A stretch of 64,000 nucleotides of DNA. Source: an uncultured Litoreibacter sp. GTDB taxonomy: Bacteria; Pseudomonadota; Alphaproteobacteria; Rhodobacterales; Rhodobacteraceae. Positions 8,939 through 17,777 of the stretch are shown in pieces; the stretch's first letter is position 1; each line of letters begins with the position of its first letter. The notes below the pieces were generated by a model. The model had not been told where the DNA came from. It made no database searches and saw nothing but the letters and a program-made list of their open reading frames with translations. Location of the stretch: contig CANLOU010000001.1 in assembly GCA_947492995.1 (NCBI GenBank), forward strand, positions 372,001-436,000, in the 5' to 3' direction. Made by a program: the position numbers and the translations under genes.

Positions 8939-9217
8939 TCAGCGCCCCAACAGGCGCCCCAGAAAAGATTTTGGCCTTTCAGCGGGCACTTCGGGATCAG
9001 CCAAGGGCGCAAATGCCACTTTGACGGACTCATCGCTACGGGCTTGCGCTTGTGGAGGTTGTTCAACTCCTGCCGCCGCAACTGGTTCGCGTTGAAGCTG
9101 TGCTTCAGAGGCGTCAACACCCTCCTCGGCCAAAAGCTCTTTGATCGTTTTCTTCGTAAAGGCTGTCGGCTCCGGTGCCGAATTGCCTTTCAACGGTTCC
9201 AGACGTCCATATTCCAT
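8939..9217 (-). CDS. Small hypothetical protein
   Basis: This 92-residue protein starts at 9217 after a GGGAG ribosome site. It has no signal peptide or membrane helix. The middle is rich in Pro, Ala, Glu and Gln and looks disordered (about residues 40-75); the end is basic (PKSFLGRLLGR), and the front carries a short helix-like KKTIKELLAEEG segment. I do not recognise it. It is followed by its own terminator and is divergent from tauR across a 329-bp spacer. Confidence 0.55.
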   Translation of the reverse strand: MEYGRLEPLKGNSAPEPTAFTKKTIKELLAEEGVDASEAQLQREPVAAAGVEQPPQAQARSDESVKVAFAPLADPEVPAERPKSFLGRLLGR

Positions 9218-9546
9218 ATCGCTGCTCTCCCGTATTGTGGGCAAAATAGTTAAAATTGGCGCGATTTACTGTCGCGTGGGAAGGAACTTGCCCTCCAATT
9301 GTGGCAATTTTGGGAAAATTAGCGGGCCAAAAGATGCCGAAGGGTCAGGTCCACGCCCTCAAACTGCGGCGTTAACCTTCTGGGCCGTCGCTTTTCCGCA
9401 AACGCAATGCGCATGAAATACACATCAAATACATACGAAATACACATTTCGAAAAACGCGGCAAAATCGCCTGTTAACAAATGAAAACTTTGCCTGTTGC
9501 GCCGTCTATAGTATATCCAAAATGGAACTCTAATTAAGGCCAGCTG
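9218..9546. other. Intergenic region upstream of tauR, with an 11-bp tandem repeat
   Basis: No gene is visible in this 329-bp divergent promoter region. It holds three tandem 11-bp units at 9415-9447 and an AT-rich stretch immediately before tauR (about 9505-9535), which probably includes its promoter. Confidence 0.5.
9415..9447 (+). promoter_or_regulatory. Three tandem 11-bp repeats
   Basis: GAAATACACAT (9415-9425), CAAATACATAC (9426-9436) and GAAATACACAT (9437-9447) follow each other with an 11-bp period, so the two identical copies lie on the same DNA face 22 bp apart. This suggests a binding site for a regulator. It differs in sequence from the TauR-type repeats. Confidence 0.45.
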
Positions 9547-11010
9547 ATGTCCATCGCCGTCGAGACCTTCTTTCTTGACCCTGCCTTTGAAGGCACGTTG
9601 CAGCAACAAATCCAACAGATGGTTGCGGGCGGCATTTTGTCGGGCAGATTTCGATTGGGGGAGAAACTTCCGTCGTCTCGGCGTCTTGCCAAACACCTTG
9701 GGGTCAGCCGGATCACGGTGACTTTGGCGTATAACGAGCTGATGGCCGATGACTATCTGACCTCCGCCGGCCGGTCAGGCTACTACGTGTCAGAGAACGC
9801 GCCGGAGCCGCCCCAGATCACCTCGCGCGCCAGTCAGGACACCGTCGATTGGTCCCGCGCCATCGGCAACCGCTTCTCCGGCAGCCTGAGCGTCGAGAAA
9901 CCGGTGGATTGGCGGAAATACAAATATCCGTTTCTCTACGGCCAAGTGGACCCGTCGCTGTTTGACCGCCAAAACTGGCGTCTCTGCGCCGTAAGGGCCC
10001 TTGGACAAAGGGATTTTGACAGTCTGACGGCGGATCAGGTTGACCGCGACGACCCCCAGCTTTTGGAATTTATCGCGCGCAATACGCTGCCGCGTCGCGG
10101 GATTTTGGCGAACCCGGACGAGATTTTGGTCACTGTCGGCGCGCAGAATGCGCTGTGGCTGACGGCGCAAGTTTTGCTGACTCAGCGCCGGATGGCGACG
10201 CATGAGGACCCCTGCTACCCCGGCCTGCGCCACATTTTGAAACAGTCGCGCTGCCACCGCACGCCGATCAAAGTGGATGACGGCGGCATTCTGCCCGACA
10301 AGGTGCCACCCGAGACGGACGTGCTGTTCACCACCCCCAGCCACCAGTGCCCGACCACCGCCACCATGCCCTTGGACCGCCGCAACGAGCTGTTGCGCCG
10401 CGCCCGTGAAGACGACTTTTTGATCGTCGAAGACGATTACGAGTTTGAGATGTCGTTCCTCAAGCCCCCGTCCCCAGCCTTGAAATCACTGGATGAAGAC
10501 GGGCGGGTCATTTACATCGGTTCCTTCTCCAAATCGCTCTTTCCCGGCCTGCGCCTTGGATATTTGGTCGGCCCCGCCCCCTTCATCCGCGAAGCCCGCG
10601 CCCTCCGCTCCGCGGTGCTAAGGCACCCCCCCGGACATATGCAGCGCACCGCCGCTTATTTCCTGTCACTGGGCCATTATGACGCCCTGATCCGCCGCCT
10701 GCGAAACGCGTTTCACGACCGCCGCAGGCTCATGGATAAAGCAATTGACGAACACGGGCTGGAGGTCGCCGGCGTCGGCACGTTTGGCGGGTCCAGCTAT
10801 TGGATGCGCTCGCCGGAAGGCGTTGACACCATGCGCTTGGCCGCCGCCCTGAAGGAGCAATCTGTCCTCATCGAACCAGGCGCCCCGTTCTGCGAAGGTA
10901 CCGGCCGCGTCTACAGGCATTACCGCCTTGCGTATTCATCCATATCGGCCGCCCAGATCTCTCCTGGCATCGCAAAAATTGCCGAGACGATCCGAAGTCT
11001 TAGGGCATAA
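9547..11010 (+). CDS. tauR: TauR, MocR/GntR-type PLP-dependent regulator of taurine genes
   Basis: The 487-residue protein has an N-terminal GntR winged-helix domain (about residues 10-80, with LPSSRRLAKHLGVSRITV as recognition part) and a C-terminal fold-type-I aminotransferase domain. The PLP lysine lies in GSFSKSLFPGLRLGY near residue 325. MocR-type TauR proteins activate taurine genes when taurine is present. The location between tpa and xsc, both preceded by paired CTGG direct repeats, supports the name. An AAGG ribosome site precedes the ATG. Confidence 0.88.
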   Translation: MSIAVETFFLDPAFEGTLQQQIQQMVAGGILSGRFRLGEKLPSSRRLAKHLGVSRITVTLAYNELMADDYLTSAGRSGYYVSENAPEPPQITSRASQDTVDWSRAIGNRFSGSLSVEKPVDWRKYKYPFLYGQVDPSLFDRQNWRLCAVRALGQRDFDSLTADQVDRDDPQLLEFIARNTLPRRGILANPDEILVTVGAQNALWLTAQVLLTQRRMATHEDPCYPGLRHILKQSRCHRTPIKVDDGGILPDKVPPETDVLFTTPSHQCPTTATMPLDRRNELLRRAREDDFLIVEDDYEFEMSFLKPPSPALKSLDEDGRVIYIGSFSKSLFPGLRLGYLVGPAPFIREARALRSAVLRHPPGHMQRTAAYFLSLGHYDALIRRLRNAFHDRRRLMDKAIDEHGLEVAGVGTFGGSSYWMRSPEGVDTMRLAAALKEQSVLIEPGAPFCEGTGRVYRHYRLAYSSISAAQISPGIAKIAETIRSLRA

Positions 11011-11141
11011 ACTGGGACTCCAGTGCGTCATTAATTGATTCTTGGGCTCTCCCATATTTGAGAAAAACCAACCGAATACGGTGCCGCTGCCCCGTACACA
11101 AAGTCCCATTTTTCAACAATAGAAGCGGAACCCAGAATTTT

Positions 11142-11173
11142 CTGGATCCATGCACCCCGTCAACTGGCTCTAA
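11142..11173 (+). promoter_or_regulatory. Probable TauR operator before xsc
   Basis: CTGGATCCAT (11142-11151) and CTGGCTCTAA (11164-11173) lie in the same orientation with starts 22 bp apart, the same phase as the pair before tpa. The rest of the 11011-11265 spacer holds no gene; a GGGAG ribosome site lies near 11250. Confidence 0.5.
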
Positions 11174-11265
11174 CCTAGACAGTGGTACGACGCTAGGTTA
11201 GCCCCAACGTCAATACGGGCCCGCAAAGCCCCGCGTTCCACCTCACGTTTAAGGGAGAAACCCCC

Positions 11266-13035
11266 ATGAAGATGACGACCGAAGAAGCCTTCGTCAAAAC
11301 CCTGCAAATGCACGGCATCCGCCACGCCTTCGGGATTATCGGTTCGGCCATGATGCCGATTTCCGACCTGTTCCCAACCTCTGGCATCAAGTTCTGGGAC
11401 TGCGCCCACGAGATGACCGCTGGCATGATGTCGGACGGCTACACCCGCGCCACCGGCGAGATGTCGATGATGATCGCGCAAAACGGCCCCGGCATCACCA
11501 ACTTCGTGACCTCCGTCAAAACCGCTTACTGGAACCACACTCCGCTGCTGCTGGTCACGCCTCAAGCGGCCAACAAAACCATCGGCCAAGGCGGCTTCCA
11601 GGAGATGGAGCAGATGAACCTGTTCGCCGACTGCGTCGCCTATCAAGAAGAAGTGCGCGACCCGTCCCGCATCGCCGAAACGCTGAACCGCGTCATCATG
11701 CAAGCCTACCGCGCCTCAGCGCCCGCGCAGATCAACGTCCCACGCGATTTCTGGACCCAGGTGATCGACATTGAACTGCCAGTCGCCGTTGATTTCGAAC
11801 GCCCCTCCGGTGGCGAAGAAGCGGTCAAGAAAGCAGCCGACCTGCTGTCTTCCGCCAAATTCCCTGTCATCCTGAACGGCGCTGGCGTTGTTCTGGCCGG
11901 CGGGATTGAGGCTTCCGCCAAGCTGGCAGAAACGCTCGACGCGCCTGTTTGCGTTGGGTACCAGCACAATGACGCGTTCCCCGGCAACCACCCGTTATTC
12001 GCGGGGCCGCTGGGCTATAACGGCTCCAAAGCCGGGATGGAGCTGATCTCGAAAGCCGATGTCGTGCTGGCCTTGGGCACCCGCCTGAACCCGTTCTCGA
12101 CCCTGCCGGGCTACGGCATGGATTACTGGCCGACTGAGGCGAAAATCATTCAGGTCGACATCAACCCTGACCGTATCGGCCTGACCAAGAAGGTCACCGT
12201 GGGCATCGTGGGCGACGCCAAAAAGGTTGCCGAAGGCATCATGGGGCATCTGGCCGATGGCGCGGGCGACGCAGGCCGCGCGGACCGCAAGGCCCTGATC
12301 GCACAAACCAAATCGGCTTGGGCGCAGGAACTGACCTCGCTGGACCACGAAGAGGACGATCCGGGCACCACCTGGAACGAGCGCGCCCGCACCGCCGAGC
12401 CAAACAAAATGTCCCCGCGTCAGGCATGGCGTGCGATCCAATCGGCCCTGCCGAAGAACGCGATCATCTCGTCCGACATCGGCAACAACTGCGCCATCGG
12501 CAACGCCTACCCGTCCTTTGAGGAAAGCCGCAAATACCTGGCACCGGGGCTGTTTGGCCCCTGCGGCTACGGCTTCCCGGCCATTGTTGGTGCAAAAATC
12601 GGCTGCCCTGATGTGCCGGTGGTGGGCTTCGCAGGCGACGGCGCCTTCGGCATCTCGATGAACGAAATGGTGTCGGTGGGGCGCGGTGACTGGCCGGCCA
12701 TGACCATGATTATTTTCCGCAACTACCAATGGGGCGCGGAAAAGCGGAACACCACCTTGTGGTTCGACGACAACTTCGTGGGCACCGAGTTGGACACCAA
12801 CGTGTCCTACGCCAAAATCGCGGACGCCTGTGGTCTGAAAGGTGTGCAAGTCGACAGCATGGACGCGTTGACCGACGCGTTGAACGAGGCGATCAAGGGC
12901 CAGATGGAAGGCAATGTCACAACCTTCATCGAGGTTCTGCTCAACAAAGAGCTGGGCGAGCCGTTCCGCCGCGACGCGATGAAAAAGCCTGTCGCAGTGG
13001 CTGGCGTCTCCGCATCGGACATGGCCGCCGAGTAA
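11266..13035 (+). CDS. xsc: Sulfoacetaldehyde acetyltransferase
   Basis: This 589-residue ThDP enzyme cleaves sulfoacetaldehyde with phosphate to acetyl phosphate and sulfite, the step that breaks the C-S bond of taurine. It has the Pyr domain with the activating Glu in CAHEMTAGMMSDGYTRATG, a central domain, and the ThDP/Mg motif GDGAFGISMNEMVSV in the C-terminal domain near residue 460. The SIGxxMPISDLFPTSG-like start and the length fit Xsc. It is transcribed alone: a terminator follows before pta. Confidence 0.95.
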   Translation: MKMTTEEAFVKTLQMHGIRHAFGIIGSAMMPISDLFPTSGIKFWDCAHEMTAGMMSDGYTRATGEMSMMIAQNGPGITNFVTSVKTAYWNHTPLLLVTPQAANKTIGQGGFQEMEQMNLFADCVAYQEEVRDPSRIAETLNRVIMQAYRASAPAQINVPRDFWTQVIDIELPVAVDFERPSGGEEAVKKAADLLSSAKFPVILNGAGVVLAGGIEASAKLAETLDAPVCVGYQHNDAFPGNHPLFAGPLGYNGSKAGMELISKADVVLALGTRLNPFSTLPGYGMDYWPTEAKIIQVDINPDRIGLTKKVTVGIVGDAKKVAEGIMGHLADGAGDAGRADRKALIAQTKSAWAQELTSLDHEEDDPGTTWNERARTAEPNKMSPRQAWRAIQSALPKNAIISSDIGNNCAIGNAYPSFEESRKYLAPGLFGPCGYGFPAIVGAKIGCPDVPVVGFAGDGAFGISMNEMVSVGRGDWPAMTMIIFRNYQWGAEKRNTTLWFDDNFVGTELDTNVSYAKIADACGLKGVQVDSMDALTDALNEAIKGQMEGNVTTFIEVLLNKELGEPFRRDAMKKPVAVAGVSASDMAAE

Positions 13036-13047
13036 ATCTGGGCGCGC

Positions 13048-13071
13048 AAAATTTTTCGATCGAAAAATTTT
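13048..13071. repeat. AT-rich palindrome with central TTCGATCGAA
   Basis: A perfect 24-bp palindrome around TTTTCGATCGAAAA lies between the xsc stop and its GC terminator. It is related to the second half of the two-hairpin unit at 32855-32878. Confidence 0.7.
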
Positions 13072-13072
13072 A

Positions 13073-13100
13073 CCCGTCCCGCGAAAGCGGGGCGGGTTTT
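13073..13100 (+). terminator. Rho-independent terminator after xsc
   Basis: CCCGTCCCGC (13073-13082), tetraloop GAAA, and GCGGGGCGGG (13087-13096) pair fully with one G-T wobble and are followed by TTTT. The terminator separates xsc from pta, so pta needs read-through or its own promoter. Confidence 0.85.
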
Positions 13101-13138
13101 CGGGTGAAAAGACCAGAGTTTTGGGAGAGAGTGGCCAG

Positions 13139-14077
13139 ATGACACATAACAATCCGTTCCTATCGACCCGCGAAGCCGTCTGCCCGCCTAGCTTGCTTGA
13201 GATGGCGCAAAAAGCGCCTTCCCCCCGCGTGGCCATCGCCCGCGCTGGTGCGCCGTTGCCGATGGAAGCCGCGCGTGACGCGACCGAAGCCAATATCATG
13301 GAGCCCGTTTTCACAGGCGAGCGCGCAATGATCAAAGCTGAGGCCGAAAAGCTGAATTGGGACATTTCCCAATTTCAACTGATTGAGGCGGAAGGTGAAG
13401 CCGATAGCGGCAAAGCTGCCGCCATGGCCTGCGGCGAGGGTCGCGCCGATGTGATGATGAAGGGCCAGTTGCACTCAGACACGTTTATGCGGGCGGCCCT
13501 GAGCCGCGACGCAGGCTTGCGCACCGGCAATCGACTTGTCCATATCTTCCATGTCAGCCACCCCGATGGCGGGCCGTCCGTCACCATCTCGGACTGCGCG
13601 GTTAACGTGGACCCCAACATCGAAACCCGCAAAGACGCCACCCGCGAAGTGGTCAAGCTGTTGCACATGATCGGCAATGACCGCCCCAAAGTGGCGTTCC
13701 TGTCGGCCACCGAAAGTGTCCTCCCCGCCGTGCCATCCTCGGTCGAGGCTGACGATCTGGCAACTTGGGCAAAAGGTGAAGTCGACAATGCGGACTTCTC
13801 CGGCCCGCTGGCGTTGGACCTGATCCTCAGCCCGTCCGCCGTGGCCACCAAGAAGCTGACCGCCGACCCCGTCGCGGGCAAGGCGGACGCGATTATCGTG
13901 CCCGACATCGTCTCCGGCAACGCGCTGTTCAAAGCCTTTGTCTACCTCACCGGCGGCTGCGCCGCTGGCATCGTCATGGGCGCTAAGGTACCGGTCCTGC
14001 TGACGTCGCGCGCCGACCCGCCTGCCGCCCGTATGGCGTCCATCTGCCTCGCCGCGATCGCGAACGCATCCAAATGA
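13139..14077 (+). CDS. pta: Phosphate acetyltransferase
   Basis: The 312-residue enzyme transfers acetyl from acetyl phosphate to CoA, completing taurine carbon entry after Xsc. It is the short single-domain type (PTA_PTB family), without the extra N-terminal domain of E. coli Pta. A MMKGQLHSDTFMRA segment and a GAKVPVLLTSRADP end match the family. ATG 13139 is chosen because GGGAGAG lies 9 bases upstream; a TTG-initiated extension to 13121 would cover that ribosome site. Its stop overlaps the tauE start (ATGA). Confidence 0.9.
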   Translation: MTHNNPFLSTREAVCPPSLLEMAQKAPSPRVAIARAGAPLPMEAARDATEANIMEPVFTGERAMIKAEAEKLNWDISQFQLIEAEGEADSGKAAAMACGEGRADVMMKGQLHSDTFMRAALSRDAGLRTGNRLVHIFHVSHPDGGPSVTISDCAVNVDPNIETRKDATREVVKLLHMIGNDRPKVAFLSATESVLPAVPSSVEADDLATWAKGEVDNADFSGPLALDLILSPSAVATKKLTADPVAGKADAIIVPDIVSGNALFKAFVYLTGGCAAGIVMGAKVPVLLTSRADPPAARMASICLAAIANASK

Positions 14078-14835
14078 ACCTGCTTGCCGATCTCACCAAC
14101 CTGACCACGACAGAGGTTCTGCTGCTGAGCGGCATCATCTTCGTGGCCTCCATGGTGCGCGGCTTTTCCGGCTTTGGGCTGTCTGCCGTGGTCATGGCAT
14201 CGGCTATCTTCATCCTGCCACCCCTGGCCTTGATCCCAATGCTGTGGTTCCTCGAAATGGCGGGCAGCCTCGCCATGTTCAAAGGCGGCATCAAGGACGC
14301 CGACAAACCGACAGCGAAGGGCCTCATCATCGGCTCGGCCATCGGATTGCCCGTCGGCCTGCTTATCAACATGCAACTGGTAACTGAGACCTCCAAGGCA
14401 CTTGCCCTGTCCATCCTGATCGTTCTCGCTATCAGCCAACTTGCTAAAGTTAAGCTGCCCTTCCTAGCGACCACGTTTGGCACATACGGCACGGGCTTCG
14501 GCGCGGGTGTCGTTACCGGTTTCGCAGGCGCGGGCGGCATGCTGATCGCGCTTTACACGCTGGCCCGCGACCTGCCCGCCCGCACCATGCGCGGCACACT
14601 CAGCATCTATCTGCTTGGCGCTGGCTTGCTGGGCATCATCACCCATATCCTCGTCGGCACGATGGACCAAACTGCCATCGCCCGTGGGTTGTTCTTCATC
14701 ATCCCAACGCTTCTGGGCCTCTACGCGGGCCGCGCGCTCTTCATTCCGCGCTTGGAACCTTACTACAAACCCTTCTGCCTGACGCTGTTGCTTGGCCTCG
14801 CCTCGCTTGGCCTCATCCGCACCGTATCCAATTAG
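14074..14835 (+). CDS. tauE: TauE/SafE (TSUP) family sulfite exporter
   Basis: This 253-residue inner-membrane protein has about eight hydrophobic segments and the TSUP-type RGFSGFGLSAVVMA motif near residue 28, with its internal repeat GFAGAGGMLIALY near residue 150. Members placed beside xsc and pta are thought to export the sulfite set free by Xsc. It is coupled to pta by an ATGA overlap, and its stop lies inside the soeA ribosome site, so export and oxidation of sulfite appear to be one transcription unit. Confidence 0.85.
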   Translation: MNLLADLTNLTTTEVLLLSGIIFVASMVRGFSGFGLSAVVMASAIFILPPLALIPMLWFLEMAGSLAMFKGGIKDADKPTAKGLIIGSAIGLPVGLLINMQLVTETSKALALSILIVLAISQLAKVKLPFLATTFGTYGTGFGAGVVTGFAGAGGMLIALYTLARDLPARTMRGTLSIYLLGAGLLGIITHILVGTMDQTAIARGLFFIIPTLLGLYAGRALFIPRLEPYYKPFCLTLLLGLASLGLIRTVSN

Positions 14836-14845
14836 GAGATCCGCC

Positions 14846-17662
14846 ATGAACCAGCCAGTGATCGACCTGTCGCCCAAGGTCAGTGACGAGGTCCGCAAGA
14901 CCACCTGCTACATGTGCGCCTGCCGTTGTGGGATCAACGTGCATATGAAGGAAGGGAAAGTCGCCTATATCGAGGGCAACAAAGACCACCCCGTCAACCA
15001 AGGCGTGCTCTGCGCCAAAGGCTCTGCGGGCATCATGCAGCACAATGCGCCGTCCCGCCTGAAAGCCCCGATGAAACGTGTAGGCCCGCGAGGCTCAGGC
15101 GAGTTCGAGGAGATCACATGGGAAGAGGCCTACGACATCGCCGTCGGCATCTTGGAGCCCGTGCGCCGCGACAACCCTGAAAAGCTGGCCTTTTTCACAG
15201 GCCGCGACCAGTCGCAAAGCTTCACATCCCTCTGGGCACAAGGTTTCGGCACGCCAAACTACGCGGCACATGGCGGGTTTTGCTCCGTCAACATGGCCGC
15301 CGCGGGCATCTACACAATGGGCGGCGCGTTTTGGGAGTTCGGCCAGCCCGACTGGGACCGCACCAAAATGGTGATGATCTTCGGCGTCGCGGAAGACCAC
15401 GACAGCAACCCCATCAAAATGGGCCTCGGCAAGGTCAAAGCGCGCGGCGCCAAGGTCTACGGCGTCAACCCGATCCGGTCGGGCTACAACGCGGTCGCCG
15501 ACGAATGGGTCGGCATCACCCCCGGCACCGACGGGTTATTCATCCTGTCCCTCGTCCACGAGCTGTTCAAGGCCGGCAAGCTGGACCTGCATTACCTCGC
15601 CCAATGGACCAACGCGCCGGTCCTCGTGAATGGCGATGAGAAATCTGAGGATTTCGGCCTTCTGATGCGCGACAAGGACAACAAGCTGTTGGTCATCGAC
15701 CGCGCCACCAGCAAGCCCGCCGCTTTTGATAAGAAGGGCGTCAAACCAGATCTGGCAGGCTCCCAACGCGTCAAAGGGGTGACGCATCGGTCTGTCTTCC
15801 AGCACATGGCGGAGAAATATCTCGACCCGCAATACGCCCCCGAAGCCGTCGCCGCAAAAACCGGCATTTCCGCTGAGCGCATCAAGCGCATCGCGGCTGA
15901 GCTGGCAGACGTGGCCTTCAACCAAGCCATCGAGGTCAAGCAAAGCTGGACAGATTTCCGCGGCGAAACCCATGATAAATTCGTCGGTCGTCCGGTAAGC
16001 TTCCACGCCATGCGCGGCATCTCTGCGCACGCCAACGGCTTCCAGACCTGCCGCGCGCTGCACATGTTGCAGATCATCCTTGGCACCGTGGAAACCCCCG
16101 GCGGCATGCGATTCAAACCGCCCTACCCCAAGCCGCCAGAGGCGCATCCGAAACCCCATTGCAAGGTGACACCCGGCCAAGCGCTCGACGGCCCGCATTT
16201 GGGTTTCACCCACGGCCCCGACGATTTGGCGCTCAAGGAAGACGGCTCCCCCGCCCGCATCGACAAGGCATTCACATGGGAAAACCCAATGTCGTCGCAC
16301 GGCATGATGCACATGGTCATTTCCAACGCGCACGCGGGTGTTCCTTACAAAATCGACACGCTGTTCATGTATATGGCCAACATGTCGTGGAACTCGTCCA
16401 TGAACACGCGCGGCGTGATCGACATGCTGACCGACAAAGATGAAAACGGCGATTATGTCATCCCGAACATCATCTATTCCGACGCCTATAGCTCCGAAAT
16501 GGTCAGCTACGCCGACCTGATCCTGCCCGACACGACATATCTGGAACGCCACGACTGCATCAGCCTTCTGGACCGCCCGATCTGCGAAGCCGACGCCGTC
16601 GCCGACGCCATCCGCTGGCCAGTGGTGGAGCCTGACCGCGACGTCAAAGGCTTCCAATCAGCGCTCTGCGACCTCGGCGCGCGCCTCGGCCTGCCGGGCT
16701 TCGTCAACGAGGACGGATCGCAAAAATACCAAGACTACGCCAACTACATTACGAACCACATCCGCCGCCCCGGCGTCGGCCCGCTGGCCGGTTTCCGTGG
16801 CAATGGCGACGAGCACGGGCGCGGCGAAAGCAATCCCGCGCAACTCGACCGCTACATAGAAAACGGCGGCTTCTGGATGGAGCACGTCCCCGAGGACGCC
16901 GCCTTCTTCAAGCCGTGGAACATGAACTACCAAGACTGGGCCGTGAAGAAGAGCTTCTTCGACAAGCCCATGCCGTACCTGTTCAACCTCTACGTCGAAC
17001 CCATGCGCAAATTCCAACTCGCCGCCGAAGGCCACGGCACAAGACAGCCCCCAGACCATCTGCGCGAGCGGATCAAGGCCACGATGGACCCGCTGCCGAT
17101 CTGGTACGCCAACGAGGACGAGAACAAAGCCGACGAGTTCCCCGTCACCGCCCTCACCCAACGCCCCATGGCGATGTACCATTCATGGGGCAGCCAAAAC
17201 GCATGGCTGCGCCAAATCCACGGCCACAACCCGCTCTACGTGCCGACCAAGATTTGGGAAGAAAACAACTTCTCCGAAGGCGATTGGGCCAAGGTGACCT
17301 CCCCCCATGGCGAAATCACCGTCCCCGTCGCACATCAGGCCGCGCTCAACGAGAACACCATCTGGACATGGAACGCCATCGGCAAACGCAAAGGCGCCTG
17401 GGCGCTGGAAGAGGATGCGCCGGAAACCACCAAAGGCTTCCTGCTCAATCACCTGATCCACGAGCTGCTGCCTCCAAAGGGCGACGGCCTGCGGTGGTCC
17501 AACTCCGATCCGATCACGGGCCAAGCCGCATGGTTCGACCTGAAGGTCCGCGTGGCCCGCGCAGACGCGCCGGCAGACATGCAAACACAGCCCAACATCC
17601 CTGCACAGACGTCGCCCGTCGGCACGGGCCCGAAAAATCTGACTTGGAAGCTCAACAAATGA
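14846..17662 (+). CDS. soeA: SoeA, molybdopterin subunit of membrane sulfite dehydrogenase
   Basis: The 938-residue protein belongs to the complex iron-sulfur molybdoenzyme (DMSO reductase) family. Cysteines 21, 24, 28 and 56 near the start bind a [4Fe-4S] cluster; molybdopterin guanine dinucleotide domains follow, with the C-terminal binding domain beginning near FPVTALTQRPMAMYHSWG. There is no twin-arginine signal, as expected for SoeA, which acts on the cytoplasmic face. It oxidises sulfite to sulfate. The ATG at 14846 follows AGGAG by 7 bases. Its position after tauE and before ferredoxin and NrfD-type subunits supports SoeA over polysulfide or DMSO reductase. Confidence 0.88.
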   Translation: MNQPVIDLSPKVSDEVRKTTCYMCACRCGINVHMKEGKVAYIEGNKDHPVNQGVLCAKGSAGIMQHNAPSRLKAPMKRVGPRGSGEFEEITWEEAYDIAVGILEPVRRDNPEKLAFFTGRDQSQSFTSLWAQGFGTPNYAAHGGFCSVNMAAAGIYTMGGAFWEFGQPDWDRTKMVMIFGVAEDHDSNPIKMGLGKVKARGAKVYGVNPIRSGYNAVADEWVGITPGTDGLFILSLVHELFKAGKLDLHYLAQWTNAPVLVNGDEKSEDFGLLMRDKDNKLLVIDRATSKPAAFDKKGVKPDLAGSQRVKGVTHRSVFQHMAEKYLDPQYAPEAVAAKTGISAERIKRIAAELADVAFNQAIEVKQSWTDFRGETHDKFVGRPVSFHAMRGISAHANGFQTCRALHMLQIILGTVETPGGMRFKPPYPKPPEAHPKPHCKVTPGQALDGPHLGFTHGPDDLALKEDGSPARIDKAFTWENPMSSHGMMHMVISNAHAGVPYKIDTLFMYMANMSWNSSMNTRGVIDMLTDKDENGDYVIPNIIYSDAYSSEMVSYADLILPDTTYLERHDCISLLDRPICEADAVADAIRWPVVEPDRDVKGFQSALCDLGARLGLPGFVNEDGSQKYQDYANYITNHIRRPGVGPLAGFRGNGDEHGRGESNPAQLDRYIENGGFWMEHVPEDAAFFKPWNMNYQDWAVKKSFFDKPMPYLFNLYVEPMRKFQLAAEGHGTRQPPDHLRERIKATMDPLPIWYANEDENKADEFPVTALTQRPMAMYHSWGSQNAWLRQIHGHNPLYVPTKIWEENNFSEGDWAKVTSPHGEITVPVAHQAALNENTIWTWNAIGKRKGAWALEEDAPETTKGFLLNHLIHELLPPKGDGLRWSNSDPITGQAAWFDLKVRVARADAPADMQTQPNIPAQTSPVGTGPKNLTWKLNK

Positions 17663-17671
17663 CCTCTTCCC

Positions 17672-17749
17672 ATGTTTCAAAATATCCCCGCCGGAGGCAG
17701 AAATTTTCTTCTACGAAGAAAATTGCAAGAATTTTCGACGAAAATTCTT
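17672..17749. repeat. Dispersed repeat core plus two-hairpin AT palindrome unit
   Basis: The soeA-soeB spacer holds CCCATGTTTCAAAATATCC (about 17670-17688), then palindromes AATTTTCTTC/GAAGAAAATT (17702-17724) and AAGAATTTTCG/CGAAAATTCTT (17727-17749) separated by two bases. The same hairpin pair lies at 32830-32878. Being inside an operon without a T-run, it is more likely an mRNA-stability or REP-like element than a terminator. Confidence 0.65.
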
Positions 17750-17777
17750 CCTCCCTCCATGCATCGGAGGTCACGCT

